Origin: Apoda limacodes
Taxonomy: Eukaryota > Arthropoda > Insecta > Lepidoptera > Limacodidae
Length of the DNA: 64,000 bases
Reading direction: 5' to 3'
Assembly (NCBI GenBank): GCA_946406115.1
Contig: OX291544.1
Coordinates: 21,221,521-21,285,520 of the forward strand
The position numbers and the translations under genes are program-made. How positions within the stretch are numbered: the first letter of the stretch is position 1; each line of letters starts with the position of its first letter. Below are positions 1-12,814 of the stretch, one piece after another. Under the pieces are notes generated by a model. The model had not been told where the DNA came from, searched no databases, and was given only the letters and a program-made list of their open reading frames with translations.

Positions 1-1737
1 GAAACCGCGAACTCTCTCCCTCCGTTATCTCGTCCCAACAACGTTCCCGCGTTCAACGACGACGAAAAAGCGGATTGCCTAGCGTCTAGCCTCCAAGCCC
101 AATGTGCCTTAAGCACACAGCCCTTCGATCCCGACCACGTGCGCGAGGTAGACGGCGAAGTGGAGCGCAGAACTTCTCTGCCTCCACAAGACCCCCTGCC
201 CCCCGTCACTGTCGACGAAGTCGTACAGGTCATCAAAGACCTACGCCCCCGTAAGGCCCCCGGTGCTGACGGTATCTCTAACGATATCCTAAAGGGCCTC
301 ACTCTTCCCCTTATCTGCCTCCTAGTAGCGATCTTTAACGCTGCTATGGAACATTGCATCTTTCCATCTCAATGGAAAGATGCAATTGTTATAGGCATCC
401 ATAAGCCAGGTAAAGCTCGTACCGAGCCGTCCTCCTATCGCCCCATAAGTTTACTAAAGGCCCTTGGTAAACTCTATGAACGCCTCCTCCTTGCTCGCCT
501 ACGGAACGGTATAGTTTCCAGAGGCATTTTAATAGATGAGCAGTTCGGCTTTCGTGCCAAACACTCATGCGTCCATCAAGTCCTCCGCATAACGGAACAT
601 ATTCTTACAGGCTTTCAGCCAGCGTTAGGTAAGACCCGTCACACGGGCGCTGTCTTCTTCGATGTAGCGAAAGCTTTCGACAAAGTCTGGCACAACGGTT
701 TAATTTTTAAACTGTACAACTTTCAATTGCCAGATCGTCTCGTGCTCATCATTCGAGACCATTTGTCGAATCGTAGCTTTCGCTACAAAGTCGAAGGCAC
801 TCTCTCTTCCCCCCGCCCTATTGAAGCAGGAGTCCCGCAAGGGTCCGTGCTCGCCCCCATCTTGTACCTTCTGTACACAAACGATATCCCTAAAACGATA
901 GGTTCCAATCTAGCCCTCTTTGCGGACGATACCGCTCTCTATACCACAGATAGGCAAGTGAGTCGAATCACTGAGAGACTCCAACCCGCTATCACCGCCC
1001 TAGGCGAGTGGTTTCGGAAATGGAGAATCGAGGTGAATCCCGACAAAAGCTCTGCCGTCCTTTTTACCCTAGGCCGCCCTCCGCGGCCTTCTCCCCTTTC
1101 TCTTTTCGGTCGTGCCATTCCCTGGCAAAATAAGACCAAATATCTCGGTGTGACCATGGATAGTCGTTTGAACTTCCAAGCTCACACCAAAATAGTCAGA
1201 GACCGAGCCGCTTTTGTCCTCGGCCGTCTCTATCCCATGATAGGCAAGTATAGTAAGATGTCGCTTAGAAATAAGCTAAATCTTTACACAACTTGTATCC
1301 GCCCCATACTAGCTTATGCTAGCGTAGTCTTTGCGCTGTGCAAGCGCAATCTCCACAAACTCCAGACCCTCCAAAACCGCTTTCTCAGAGCGGCCACTGG
1401 AGCCTCTTGGTACGTTCGCAATGCGGACCTACACAGAGACTTCGAACTTCCCACGATTCCCCAATATTTTAAAGACTTGGCAGTCCGCTTTTTCGAGCGT
1501 ACGCAAAATCACCCGAATCGATTAATTGTGCAATCCACAACGTATCGTCCCCCCGATCGACCCGGTCACGGTCGTAAAACTATTGTTAGGCGGCCTCGGC
1601 ACGTACTAACGTCCCCAGATGACGATCTCGCTGTCCGGATAGCGAGATTAGTCTCTACGACCTCCCCGAATAGGGCCTCCCCTTCAAACACGACGCCGAC
1701 GTCCCCGGGTTCGTCGGCGCCCACAAGGATACACTAG
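1..1737 (+). CDS. Jockey-like non-LTR retrotransposon ORF2, reverse transcriptase (5' part outside window)
   Basis: The frame is open from the first base of the window to a TAG at 1735-1737, so the protein is cut only by the window edge; the GTG at 139 is not a real start. Visible reverse transcriptase motifs, in order: KAPGADGI (GADG at 262-273), SYRPISLL, an FDVAKAFDKVWH block, GVPQGSVLAP (from 829), the catalytic FADD (919-930) and KTKYLGV. These are followed by the C-terminal region typical of Jockey-clade ORF2 (RNKLNLYTTCIRPILAYAS). The enzyme copies the element RNA at a nicked genomic target. The apurinic-type endonuclease that normally precedes the polymerase is not in the window. No stop or frameshift is seen, so this may be a young copy. 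The clade assignment is from motif style; CR1 or another Jockey-group clade is less likely. Confidence 0.9.
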   Translation, partial: ETANSLPPLSRPNNVPAFNDDEKADCLASSLQAQCALSTQPFDPDHVREVDGEVERRTSLPPQDPLPPVTVDEVVQVIKDLRPRKAPGADGISNDILKGLTLPLICLLVAIFNAAMEHCIFPSQWKDAIVIGIHKPGKARTEPSSYRPISLLKALGKLYERLLLARLRNGIVSRGILIDEQFGFRAKHSCVHQVLRITEHILTGFQPALGKTRHTGAVFFDVAKAFDKVWHNGLIFKLYNFQLPDRLVLIIRDHLSNRSFRYKVEGTLSSPRPIEAGVPQGSVLAPILYLLYTNDIPKTIGSNLALFADDTALYTTDRQVSRITERLQPAITALGEWFRKWRIEVNPDKSSAVLFTLGRPPRPSPLSLFGRAIPWQNKTKYLGVTMDSRLNFQAHTKIVRDRAAFVLGRLYPMIGKYSKMSLRNKLNLYTTCIRPILAYASVVFALCKRNLHKLQTLQNRFLRAATGASWYVRNADLHRDFELPTIPQYFKDLAVRFFERTQNHPNRLIVQSTTYRPPDRPGHGRKTIVRRPRHVLTSPDDDLAVRIARLVSTTSPNRASPSNTTPTSPGSSAPTRIH

Positions 1738-2034
1738 GTATCAAAGAGTGCCGGGGCGCTTCTCGCCCCCACTCAATCGCAACCGCACCCGCGTAACGGG
1801 GAACTCCCCTCGTGGCGGTGACTCACCTTCGGGTTCGAGACTCACGCCGGTCGAAGGGACGCCCCCGAGAGCGACAACCCAAGCCGAGGCTTCCCCCGCG
1901 GGAAGCCCTTGAGCGTTGGGCGCTATATGGGCTGAGGCTCCTTCAGAGTCTCGCCCCAAAAGTCCGGTGAAGCAGTAATGGCTGCAACAGCCAACTGCAT
2001 AGTCAGCTCAGAAAAAAAAAAAAAAAAAAAAAAA
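1738..2034 (+). mobile_element. 3' UTR and poly(A) tail of the Jockey-like element
   Basis: After the ORF2 stop comes a GC-rich untranslated tail that ends ...GTCAGCTCAG and a run of 23 A (2012-2034). The same tail, with small differences, ends the second copy at 15430-16124, which confirms that the 3' boundary belongs to the element. The antisense ORF in this stretch has no support as a gene. Confidence 0.85.
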
Positions 2035-5000
2035 CGCCACTTGAATAGGTAAGTAGTCATTAGTTTTATACTTTTCTACTTCCTATACTAGATCCTAAAA
2101 TATCTTGTTATTGGCTTTATATTTTTTAACTCTCTAAATACAAAAAATGGTTCGAATTCTAACAGAACTATAAAGTAAGAAATCAATATCGAAATTGTCA
2201 TTTTTTTATATTTTTCTACTTCATAGATCCAAAATGGTTCCCAGAGATTAGGTAGGTATCTGATAAGAAACGTATTAGCACAGCCTAGACATTTTATTTC
2301 ATATGAACACCTAAGCTGTGGCATTAGGTTGTGGAACCATCGACGTAAATATATTATTTTAAATAAGTAGGTAGAAACCTATACCTACTTAGAGATCCTT
2401 GGGTCATAGCATTGGAAACGCCCCTTAAAAGATCCGCCTCTCTAAAAATTACTACTAAGCTAGTTGTTGGTATCATAAAATATTTCATACTGCATTAAAT
2501 AGATGGCAGTGTTAACTTTATTTTAGTGCTGCCATCTGTTGTACGTATTTGATAATATGAAAGTCTAAGGTGAATAGTTTTAGCTAAGTATACGGCCGAT
2601 GATAATAGATGTCTTTGTAATATTTTTTTTAATTATTTTTATTTTGGTTGGTGGTTATTGGGGATAAGAGCCATTTTTATCAAGAATTGATTATTTTAAT
2701 TATAAATTGGATTGGAGTTAAACATTTAACCAGTCTGGCGGTACGCAATTTGTTATTTTATTAAATAATTAAAAAAATATTTTTGTAAGTACTTACCCAA
2801 CATAAGTTATTTGTTTTTATTTGAGAGGGCTTCATGAGTAGAAGATAAAAATTTAATTCTGGTAGCTTATTGGAAACTCATTTAGTCATGTGGTATGTCA
2901 TGGTTATCCTACAACGTTAGTTACCATATTTTTGTATTACTAAGCATTTGATATCGCATATGGGTAATGGTTTAGTCGCACTACATACTTGAAAACTCAT
3001 ATCTCCTGTGACTACAAATACAGTTACCTTAACACGTGTTGCCGATTAAAAAAAAACCAGTTAGGTACCTACATAGATTTTTGATTAGTAAATTATTTAA
3101 AAATAATAAATATAGAAATTTTTAAATCTGTAAATGTTGTATACATTTCGTACCGTAGAAGGACCAATTAAGCTTTGTCACGCGTATAGTTCATGTATGT
3201 ATGTAAGAATAGTGATTGGCTTCCAAAGTTAAAAGAAATAAGTCTCTCTAACTTTTGACCTTAAAATTTTTGTTTAAAAAAAACACGATAGGTACTCGAA
3301 CATATTTAATCTTTGACGAAAATTGTTTTGCGCAAAATAGGTTTACAGGTTTTCCAGATATCCGCAATAATTCTCATTCGGAACCCTAACTTAATGCATT
3401 TAATATGACATGTAGGGAACGGTAAATTTTTATTCCACTCTTAAATAAAATTGGTCTGGCACCTTAATATTTGATCAAAATCCTCGACAGTTTTTGTCGA
3501 GTTTCAATGTTTTAAAATTTTATTAATGTTGTGTAGTTTGTTTTAAACTAAAATATTGTAAGTGAAAAATAAAAAAATACACATTTTTTTAAGCTTTAAA
3601 ACCTTAAATGCATTGTTGAAGACCTATTTAATTTCTTCATAAAAGTGATGAAAATTACAGACAGTGACATACGAACGGACGGAGAAACATGACGAAACTA
3701 TAAGGTTTTTATTAATGCGAAACCCTAAAAATGAAAAATAAAATCTTGTACCTTTTTTCGATACAGTAAATTTATTCAAAGTGGTGAAAGCTTTCAGGCA
3801 ATTATGTGGCAGAATTGAATTTGGTGAAGAATCAAGAGTGGTATATATATTATTTGTCCTTAATATGTTAATTTTATTGATTATAAAGGATTAAAACAAA
3901 TCTTCGTACTTATGTTGTCTTAGTACTTATGTTTTACTTTACCAAATAATCAATGTACTTGAGAAATTAAAAAAAAAGACTCATTGGTACACGCTGGTCT
4001 CGAACCTCCGCCAGTCAGGACGCAAACTAAAATCGAGTGAAAACTTTCCATTCAAATTGACAAAATTGGACAACTTTATGAACGGATTAAATTTAAATTT
4101 AACTACGCGGTCATAAGTAAAACTCTTTCAGTAGAAATTTATAATATTATTCACATAAAAATAACGTGACGTAAATATTTTAAGGATGTTCGTGCGATAG
4201 TGTTATAAATGTAATCCTGGCCTGGAAGCTAATTTGCGGTTACACTGACCGAGTAAATTACAGAGTTAAGTAGGTATATGGAAATCAAGTTGACAAAAGT
4301 CGCATGAAAAACCTGGAGTATAATGCATTTTCCACAATTCATTGTTAATACACTCAGCAACCTATGTGTATTTTGTTTCGTTTCAACATAGGTATCTAAT
4401 TATTTATGAATTCTTGTTATGTATGAAAGTACTCTAAAATAATACAAAGTATAGGTATCGCAACTTAAAACTACAAATGTATTTTTTAAAGCAAAAACCC
4501 TTCAGTTAAAATCGCCCTTGAACTAATTTTACGTTATTCAAAAGCAAATTCATGGATTTGACAAGTCAAAGTAGATTTTCAATTCAACTAATTGTTAGTA
4601 AATGTTCTGTATCTTGTTAAAAATGTTAAACAAGCTTTAACGAGTGAAAGTATACATGCGTAATTTGATTATCAACTGAATTTCATTCTTTCTGAAACTT
4701 GTCTTGAGCACCTTTTGAACAAGAAATTGTTAAAGCATAACTATTATATGGATTAAATGTAACAAAAGAATTGGGCAGCTCGTCAAATTTTGACAGTTTT
4801 AGAAGGGGATCTGGACTGTTTGATAGGGTGAATATGCTTCAAATTTGTTTTTTTACCTTGGTAATGTTCTAACAATTGAGAAAGCAAAAGAAATGCTTTT
4901 GAGAATAAAGAAACATACTATTGTATGTTTAAGTATCACTTTTGTTATTCAGCAGGGAGTGTCGTAACAGAGACGATGTTTCGTTGAAACTGTTGCCTGT

Positions 5001-5254
5001 TTTTTTAGCACGAAATGTTTAAATTTAGATTCTTAGTCAATTAGAAGCAATTTCAGAAAAATATATTCATCTTTTATTGAATTTACTCAATATTAATAAG
5101 ATAACGATAAAAACACTACACACTGTGTAATTATAACACGAGTATTCTTCAAAATTTGACGGATATGTCTTTCACTAAACTCCTAATATTATTTTTACTG
5201 GACTGTATGTCACAACTCAGGCATTTGAATCAAAAACTATATCAAATCTACTAT
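2035..5254. other. AT-rich intergenic or intronic DNA with no recognised gene
   Basis: No open frame with recognisable content was found. At 3655-3735 there is a short decayed trace of the interspersed repeat called family B here (ACGGACGGAGAAACATGACG followed by a degenerate ...CCCTAAAA end). The rest is AT-rich and unassigned. Confidence 0.5.
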
Positions 5255-5550
5255 AAATACAACTCCTAGTGACTTATAAAGTCCTAGTACATCAATTTTA
5301 CAAATACACAAAATCTTCATAGAATTAAGAAATACAATATACATAAATAAAAAAAAAATCTCTCTTCGTTTATGACTCCCTGAAGGTTAGAGTCTTAGAT
5401 GTAGTTTGGATTTTCATCAGCCAGATTTGTGCCTCAATAGCTTAATGGTAGAGCACTTACACGGAATGTAAGGAGTTGCAGGTTCAAGTACTGGCTCGAG
5501 GTTAATCTATTGACTGCATCTTTGCTATGAAAGAATTTATTTATATTGAT
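5255..5550 (+). mobile_element. tRNA-derived SINE, family A
   Basis: The 3' half (5431-5501) is tRNA-like: an A-box/D-arm block (TAGCTTAATGGTAGAGC), a perfect 5-bp anticodon stem CTTAC/GTAAG around a 7-nt loop, and a B box GGTTCAAGTAC. It is followed by a conserved tail ending TTATTTATATTGAT. A second copy of the same unit lies at 59156-59347, sharing both the upstream ACACAAAATCTTCAT block and the B-box-to-tail block. A further fragment abuts the right end of the giant LTR element at 47267. Pol III transcription and LINE-driven mobilisation are inferred from the family type. Confidence 0.7.
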
Positions 5551-6540
5551 AAAATCTACTATATGTATATATATATCTATCTATCCTTTTATCTATAAAT
5601 CTATTATAGATGCCTCTAGTTTCTAGTCTGGTACGTGCAAAAGTTATCATTTTAATAGGTATGTGGAAATAAGTTCGCCTGTTTCATACATAGTAACAGG
5701 TCATGTAAGTACAATATTTCCACCTGAAGTTTGGAATGCATCAGTTCATTAAAATTATATGAGAGAAAAGCCGCAGGAATCACTACAATTGCACCAGTTT
5801 ACTACTTTAGGTTTTTTGCTATTTGCGCTGGTTACAATTAATTAGTAGCTTGAATAGCTTGTCTTGAATTCTAAATTTTTCAGGATAGTAAAACCGCTTT
5901 TAGCAGTTTCAATTTCTTGTTAAATCTTTATTTTCAGTAATTAATAATGTGACAAAAAAATTATAATACTGATTATTTACAAATTTATATTTTAACACAA
6001 AAATATTTATTAATTAGTTAATTGATAGCGTGTAATGGAAAATAAATTGTTTATCATGCGCCAGAACTAGGGAATTGGATCTCGCAAGATTACGAAAATG
6101 CGAGATCTTTCGAGAACGAAATATCGATCTTTCACCTGTAATTTTAACTTACCTATCATTTCATAGCTTAGGTAAAATAAATAAAATACAATTCGCTTAT
6201 GATAAGCGTTTTAATTACTTATAAAAAATATTAAAAAAACACAAAGGAATCATGGAAACTTGTGTGACGTTAATTTTGCGGCAGGTTTGAGGACTCTCGA
6301 GGTAGAGTAATAATCAGCACTATTATATAAAAGTATAAAACTGTACTTTTATTAAATAGTTATTGAATCGGTGTAGGTATCCAGCAACGTGGTTGTCGCA
6401 AACTATCATTTCAATTAATTATAGTATAAAGATTGCACTAAAATAAAGGAAAATGAAACGAAAATCTCTCACATCACATATATTAATAAAATAAGGTTAG
6501 TAATGTGATGTGACCCGCAGCCACCTCACGTACGTACATC
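5551..6540. other. AT-rich stretch, nothing recognised
   Basis: No ORF, tRNA or clear repeat structure. An imperfect palindrome at about 6081-6110 (CTCGCAAGATT...GCGAGATCTTTCGAG) is the only local feature noted. Confidence 0.4.
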
Positions 6541-6559
6541 AGTCGGCATCATTGGCTCG

Positions 6560-6850
6560 TTTGCATACCTTAGCCAGAACAGTTCCATGTGGGACACTGA
6601 AGGGCAGTGTATTAGGACCATTATTGTTTTAATTATGCCTAAGGGATTTACCTAAAGCAGTTTATTCTTGAATGCTCTTGTTTGCCAATGGCAACACAAT
6701 TGTGGTAAACAAAACAATACGAATTATTAAAACAATGTTAATGAAACATAGCTTGAAAATAAATCAGGGTAAGAAAGAAATAACCATTTTTATCAGCGCC
6801 TAAACTAATCAAAAAAGTATGTGTAGTGAAGAATTTCTATGGTACGAAAG
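6560..6850 (+). pseudogene. degraded non-LTR reverse transcriptase fragment
   Basis: In the frame starting at 6591 the translation reads GTLKGSVLGPLLF, a stop, LCLRDLPKAVYS, a stop, then MLLFANGNTIVV. This matches the order GxPQGSVLGPLLF...INDLP...LFADDTTVV in Jockey-group and related reverse transcriptases. The catalytic FADD has become FANG and there are at least two stops. Its boundaries are uncertain because the flanks are too diverged. Confidence 0.6.
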
Positions 6851-7964
6851 TTTTTCTATAAATAGAAGTTTGTTATATGGAGTTTGCACTGTAATTTGCA
6901 AGCAAGCAACCAGAAAGCATGATTTTAATTTACGTTTTACATCAGATATCTGATCCTTTAGATTTAGATCCTACTTATTATGACGAGGAGTCCAAACTTC
7001 GTTAGAAGTCTGCTTGAGGGGCTTAGGATCCTTAGGATAAGATGTCATTCATCATAATAAATAGAACATCACAACATACCCATGAAGACTGCCTCAGAGG
7101 CAGTGGCTTCAGATGTGTTGGGATCTTCTAATATGAATTAAAGCTGCCTCCACGGCATAAAAGTCACGCCAGATGATACTGTACGCCAGACTGTGTAAAT
7201 ATCAGTTGCAGCGGTCAGAAAAGCCAAGTCGCTTAAGATATTGAAACGGAATACCTGTCTCGAGATATTATCAACAAAATGTCCATAAAAGACTCGTATT
7301 TTTTTGAATATGGTTCTCTCGTTGAAGAATGCATTAGATAAGAGAACCCTTAGGCCAAAGAAAATTCGTTAGCCGTATCTCCCTGGCCCCCGCATAGTTG
7401 TTGAGCAACGAACAGTCTCCCTAATATAGTGGTATAAGTCTCTATTGCTCGAGGATTTTATCTTATTCTTGTGGCGGACTATTTTCCGCACTTGCCAGTC
7501 GTAAATGGTGATATACCTAGTTTCTTCCAGAAACTCAACAAGCCGCCTCCGTTGCTGCTAGCCTCCTGGAGCGTCTTGGTCTTGCGTATCTTGCCCTGGG
7601 GGGTTTGACCTTTCCGTAATTCAGAATTACGTGAGATGACGTTTCTTTTGCTCACACGCATGCTTTGCGGAGTCAGTGACACCTACATAGAACAAATAAT
7701 TATCAATTAGGAAGGTAGTGGTCTGTTAAAATCCCTACTCCAGTTTTCAGGTTGTCCATGTTCATCCGAAGAAGGTTATTAGCTTATCTTGGCTTTAGGT
7801 TCAGTATTGATTCCCTCAAACTTATCAAACACAGGTATAATGCAACAAACTTTTCTGAACTCCTGACCTTGGATCTTTGTTCGCCAGTATCGTTGTAAGT
7901 TCACGCACCATTTCAATATCGCTAATGTAATTTTGATCTTCGATCACCGGGTCTGAAAAATTTT
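6851..7964. other. unassigned stretch with one weak minus-strand frame
   Basis: Moderate GC between about 7060 and 7680. A 67-residue minus-strand frame (7479-7682) is rich in K, R, S and G and has no motif I recognise; it could be a remnant of a retrotransposon ORF1 or chance. Nothing else was identified. Confidence 0.3.
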
Positions 7965-8077
7965 TTGAACTGTATGCTGTTGGTGTTGCAAGCGTCCATA
8001 GGCCACGGTGACCGCTTACCATCAGGCGGACCGTGTGCTTGTTTGCCACCTTAGTGGTATAAAAAAAAAAAGAAAAA
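7965..8077 (+). mobile_element. 3' tail of a Lepidoptera-type non-LTR retrotransposon (CR1/Zenon-like)
   Basis: Contains the conserved tail GGTGTTGCAAGCGTCCATAG, GACCGCTTACCATCAGGCGG and GCTTGTTTGCCACCTTAG, then an A-rich end. Copies with the same core are at 17105-17690 (minus), 23131-23310 (minus), 62050-62275, 62840-63030 and 63440-63660 (minus). In the longest copy the core directly follows reverse transcriptase C-terminal coding sequence, so it is the 3' end of a LINE rather than an independent SINE. The clade name is from memory of lepidopteran repeats. Confidence 0.65.
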
Positions 8078-8699
8078 ACTGTTCATATACTATGTTATTA
8101 CTATTACTACTATGGTAGGCGTAATTATGTAAAACATCAGCTGTGACTAAATCATTTTTCCGCGTAGCAATTAATGTTCCAATATTATAAATTTAGATTA
8201 CTTTTTGGGTTTCCCTTATTAAACCGCTTTGAAAGTAATAGAAATAAATAGTTAATATTAAATAAATACGTTTGAAACAATAAACATTTTTCCTTGTTGT
8301 TGTATAACCACACATAGGTATGCAGCATCTGTTTTTAAAATGTTTAAAATATTTGACACAATCATAATCAAAACCCAAGACCAGTGAAGACCCTCTGACG
8401 ACGGTCTTGAGAGGTTCTTGAATCTGTATAATTTGGACTCTGAACAGGAAACCAGAGTAACCTATGCTTGAAAATATAGCTCTTAGATAGAAGTATTTTT
8501 GGGGTTAAAATATGAAAATGCCATATTATACATAATAAAGGGATAGAAAATCGGCGAGTTCCTTTCGTACTTGAGGGTCTGTACTAGGGTAATTTCAAAA
8601 GTTTGTTTCGGTCACAGTTTACAAATTACAATCTATAGCACAATTGGGAACATAGGTAATAACACAGAGATTTTAAATTCCTAAATTGTGTAAGTTTTA

Positions 8700-9060
8700 A
8701 GAGGATACGATACGCGGCGCCACTCACCGGGATTTATACCAACGATTTTCTCATTCGTTTTTGACATTTACTGATCAATCAATGTGAAATTTCTTAGTCA
8801 TAATACTTATGTCTGTAGTTTTTCAAAATATTGTAAAATGTTTTTATTAACTAGAAATCTTTTTTGAAACCATTTGTATGAAAAACTAGAATCCTGTATA
8901 ACTTTTGCACTATAAAATTTAATAGGAAACTGGCAGACTGCAGACCTAATTATTTATTACTAGAACATGTCTTCAAAATTTTGCAGTGTTTGTTCTGTAA
9001 GTGTCAAAAATAAGTGAGAAATTCGTTTGTATGAAGTATTCTCTTAAGACAGACCCCTAA
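8700..9060 (+). repeat. interspersed repeat, family C (copy 1)
   Basis: Matches the reverse complement of about 59905-60265 over several hundred bases. Shared blocks include TTTTTATTAACTAGAAATCT, ACCATTTGTATGAAAA and TTATTACTAGAACATGTCTT. No coding content or ends typical of a known class were recognised. Confidence 0.6.
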
Positions 9061-9094
9061 ACAAAAATAAATAAGTAAATATATATCTGGACAT

Positions 9095-9190
9095 TACACA
9101 CAGCGCCTTCTGGTACCAAACTAAGCAAAGCTTGCACCTACTATAGATACCAGACAACGGATACAAATACATATTATATACTTTTTGTAA
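9095..9190 (-). mobile_element. SINE fragment (family D, lacks the tRNA-like part)
   Basis: The block ACACACAGCGCCTTCTGGTA, CAAACTAAGCAAAGCTTG and ACGGATACAAATACATAT also occurs in the fuller copy at 63178-63415. There it is joined to a tRNA-like promoter on the minus strand, so this is a truncated copy. Confidence 0.55.
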
Positions 9191-11836
9191 ATTTTCATTT
9201 TAATGTTTGGAGATTAATTACTGGTTAAGTGCACTAAGGGTTTTGTAATGAATAGGATTCTTAAAAGTTTTTTAATTACTTAAACTGTTGATTTGGTACC
9301 TACGCAAAATATTGAGAGATTTACCATTTTACTCGTATTATATCATATTATATGATAAAATTGTATAGGTTTTTCTGTAATAAAGACTTTATATCCTGTA
9401 TTTTATTCAAAAGTTTAGGCTAGGTAGTTTCGGTGATAAGGGGAATGGTTAATTTATATTTATTCTAGTCAATTACTATTTAGCTATTTATTTTGAAACT
9501 ATAAAAAAACATGTATATTTGGGAGCATCACAGCAATAAGCCATTTGAAGAGTAAAAAAACTTTTTTTCTTAAATTTTCTAATTCACCCCTAAAAGTGAC
9601 TTGGTCAAAATTTATTCAAGTTACACAACCGTTTTTGGGTCACAGAAATGCATATGTACACCCACCAAATTTCAATTTAATCGGTCCAGTAGACACAGAG
9701 CAAATTGGCTGTGACAGACAGAATCCTATTAGGGTTTGGTCCTTTTTCAATCGGACGTAAGGAACTCTTAAAGTAGTTATTGTTTATTAGCATACAAAAG
9801 ACGGAATAAATTATACAAGTGAACAAAAAAAAAACGTTTGATTTTTTTTTAGAGATGTAGTACGAATTATTTCAGTAAAATAAAATCGATTATAATATCT
9901 TATCGAAATAATTTATAATAAAGTGTTCATCGATTTAAACGAAACAATAATTTAAAAGCAAAATGAAATAAAATCGATTGAAATATCTTATACAGATAAT
10001 TTATATTGAACTTTTCATTTATTCACATGTAGTGTAGATGCTAAATCAAACACCTAACAATAACTCCAAAAACTCCACGAGAAATTCAATACAGAAAACA
10101 AAGAAAATTGCATACAACTATACAAGGCATACAGGATTCATGCACTTGTACTGGTACGATTTCATAAGGCAGTTTTTTCTTGCGTATTTCATAAAATTTT
10201 GTTTTAATATCATTAACCCAGGCTAAGGATACCATACCATACAGTAAAGTTTGAATTAATTAAAACAAGAAATTAAAACCATATTTGAAAATTAGCTTAA
10301 AGGTGACTCTTCGAAGAGATGGTACTTTTTATGGTACTGGTAGTGATACTAATCAATGATAACACCTATGGATCTTCAGCTTAGAAACCTAATGATAATT
10401 CTATTCTAAGGCTCAAAAATTTCAGCCGTACGAAACACACAATTTTTCATCTCACTACAGCGAGGAAAATATATAGAAGATACAAGAAAAACAATAAATA
10501 ATTAGTGTTTAATTATACTTGTGAATGGAACAAGTATACTTATTTTATATAGTTTAATTAAGTATTGATAACATGATAACAACATTATAAGTCTCTGAAA
10601 TAGGTCAAAAAATCGCAGGTTCAGAGGTACTTACTTACCTATTTTTCGCGAGTAAACTTAGGTATTTTACGTCACTGGTGGAATTAATCATGTTTTTTTA
10701 TTATTAACTTTAATTATTTAGTAAAAGTAATATGTTTACAGTAAAAACAACCAAAATGATGTTCCTACTACGTAATAAATGTTGTTTTTTTATTTCTTCT
10801 TATAAGGTGCGGTCCGAATTTGCACCATGCCAATTTTAATATTATTATTTATTATCTTATTTATTCTTGTTGTTTTTAATAATTTAAGAAACTATATCTA
10901 TTAAATAACAATAAACAAAACATTATCGTTAATGCAATACTATCAAATATATTAACGGATCACTAATGTATAAAGTAGTAAGGACGAACCGCAATTCATA
11001 CGGTTTTATTATGTATGTTTTTGCGGAATTAAAAAAAAAACCTTTAGCGCGCAAGCGGATAAAGTGAGGTTTTCCACGCAGATTAAATTAGGTTTTAAAC
11101 GACACAGTAAGCCTTTCCGAGCCAGTTAGATGAAATAGTTATTTGTTCACCAAGTGAGCTATGTTGTTTTTAGTAGAGAGTACCAACTTTTGTGCCAAGA
11201 TTTAAAGGCACGAGACCTAAAATAATTTGCTCTCGTGTGAAACATACAATTTTTCACCTCTACCAGTGCGAAAAAAAGGTCTTAGGCAATGAACACATAC
11301 TGAAGGCCAGATTAAGCAATAAGTTTATTCTAATTTACAAATACTACCTACTATACTCTGCTCCCAACAAAACATAAACAATAGGTAGGTATACTAACTA
11401 TTCTTTTTATCATTTACACCTTTTGAAAGAAATTATTGAACAATTCGTATGCTTTAAGATATTTTTCTCTTCTCTGGTAAAAAGCTTAGCTCAGCATTAA
11501 ATACTTGTTGTCTTAGCTCTTTTAGTGTTAAAGAAACATCTTCGTAATTCGAGTCACTCATTTTTTTAAAAAAATACAATCTATACGTAAATAAACAATC
11601 TAAGGTTAAAATAATTAATTCTTTTCGCGCCATTTCGCATTCTTTTTTTTTAGACTTGCGTTCAGAAATTTACTTTATGACTTTTTTATCGAAAACAAGG
11701 CATAATTTTTTGAAATAAACGCTATTAATTATTAATAGGTATTATTAATCATAAATATTAGGTACGTCGACAATGAAAAAAATCAATGTAGTTATGATAC
11801 TCATTAAAATAAATTTGTTCCTAAAGCAATCATCGC
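9191..11836. other. AT-rich stretch, nothing recognised
   Basis: Long AT-rich DNA with homopolymer runs. Short frames at 9545-9760, 10038-10226 and 11192-11377 have low-complexity composition and no motifs. Two similar stretches near 9885-9930 and 9960-10010 (each with ATAAAATCGATT and an ATATCTTAT block) look like a small local duplication. Confidence 0.4.
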
Positions 11837-12105
11837 GTTGTTAGGGTTCCGTATCCGAAGGGTAATTAGCGGAACCCTATTACTAAGGCTTCGCTGTCCG
11901 TCTGTCCGTCCGTCCGTCCGTCTGTCACCAGGCTGTATCTCATGTACTTGAAATTTTCACAGAAGATGTATTTCTGTTGCCGCTCTAACAACAAATAATA
12001 AAAAACAGAAAAACATACAACAAACGTGATTTTTTGCTCGATTTTGCTTGATATTGATAACGGCAAAAGGTAGACGCTTAAAATATGCACAGAATATTTA
12101 GTTAT
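11837..12105 (+). repeat. interspersed repeat, family B (copy)
   Basis: Starts AGGGTTCCGTA, followed by AAGGCTTCGCTGTCCGTCTG with tandem GTCC/GTCT microsatellite, CTGTATCTCATG and GTATTTCTGTTGCCGCT. The same order occurs at 27622-27917. Family B is the most abundant repeat in the window; the paired end motif is GGCCAAGTGCGAGTCGGACT. It looks like a widespread lepidopteran family, class not determined. Confidence 0.65.
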
Positions 12106-12814
12106 ATAGTCAATTTAAAAATAAATAATTAAATTAAAATAAAACAAATACTTAAAACGAGTGTTCTAAAAATTAAAAAAAAATCACAATCCTAGAAATT
12201 TACGACACACCTAATTTTCAGATATTCGATATTATTCTCATTCTACGAGATCCTAACTTAATGCGTTTAAGACGCGCACTTCCGGTTTTTTACCCGACTG
12301 CCAAAAGAAGCAAAACGAGAAAAAAAATCACGTTTGTTGTTATCACAGAACAACCGAATGATCTATTTTTAATAATGAGTGATTTTTATATTTTGGATGC
12401 CAATTGGAGTAGTTCTTCCACGCTGTGAATGCAATTAACACAGTGTGGGAACTATCCAATACACATTTTTAACTAATTTTTGTCCTTTAATCAATTAAAA
12501 CAACATAATTGTATTGTATTTTCAATGCCTACGGCCGCATTCTTGATTTAATTATGTGTAACTATGACTGTAATTTAGCTTCATCTGACTATCCGCTTAC
12601 CGCTGAAGATTATCATAGATCACTAAATTAACATACTCGCCCGCTTTGAGACAGGCTGAAAACTTTTACTATAATTTTCACTTAGCAAATTTTGATCAAA
12701 TTAATAATGAATTAATGGGAATAGATTGATCTGTATTTTTATAGATTTGTTCCCCGTCGGAAGCAGCGTATTTCAACATCCGCATCGGCTTAGCATACTA
12801 GAATCCTACAAAAA
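12106..12814. other. AT-rich stretch with short repeat traces
   Basis: A TTTTTACCCGACTGCCAAAA block at 12288-12307 matches one at 49322 (TTTTTACCCAACTGCCAAAA), marking another interspersed repeat family. Nothing coding was found. Confidence 0.4.

Noticed and set aside
5431..5501. Functional tRNA gene
   Set aside because: The D arm, anticodon stem and B box are good, but the acceptor stem pairs poorly and the T stem is imperfect. The body is part of a repeated SINE with a common tail.
7479..7682. Small K/R/S-rich minus-strand protein
   Set aside because: No start context, homologue or domain recognised; left as unassigned DNA.
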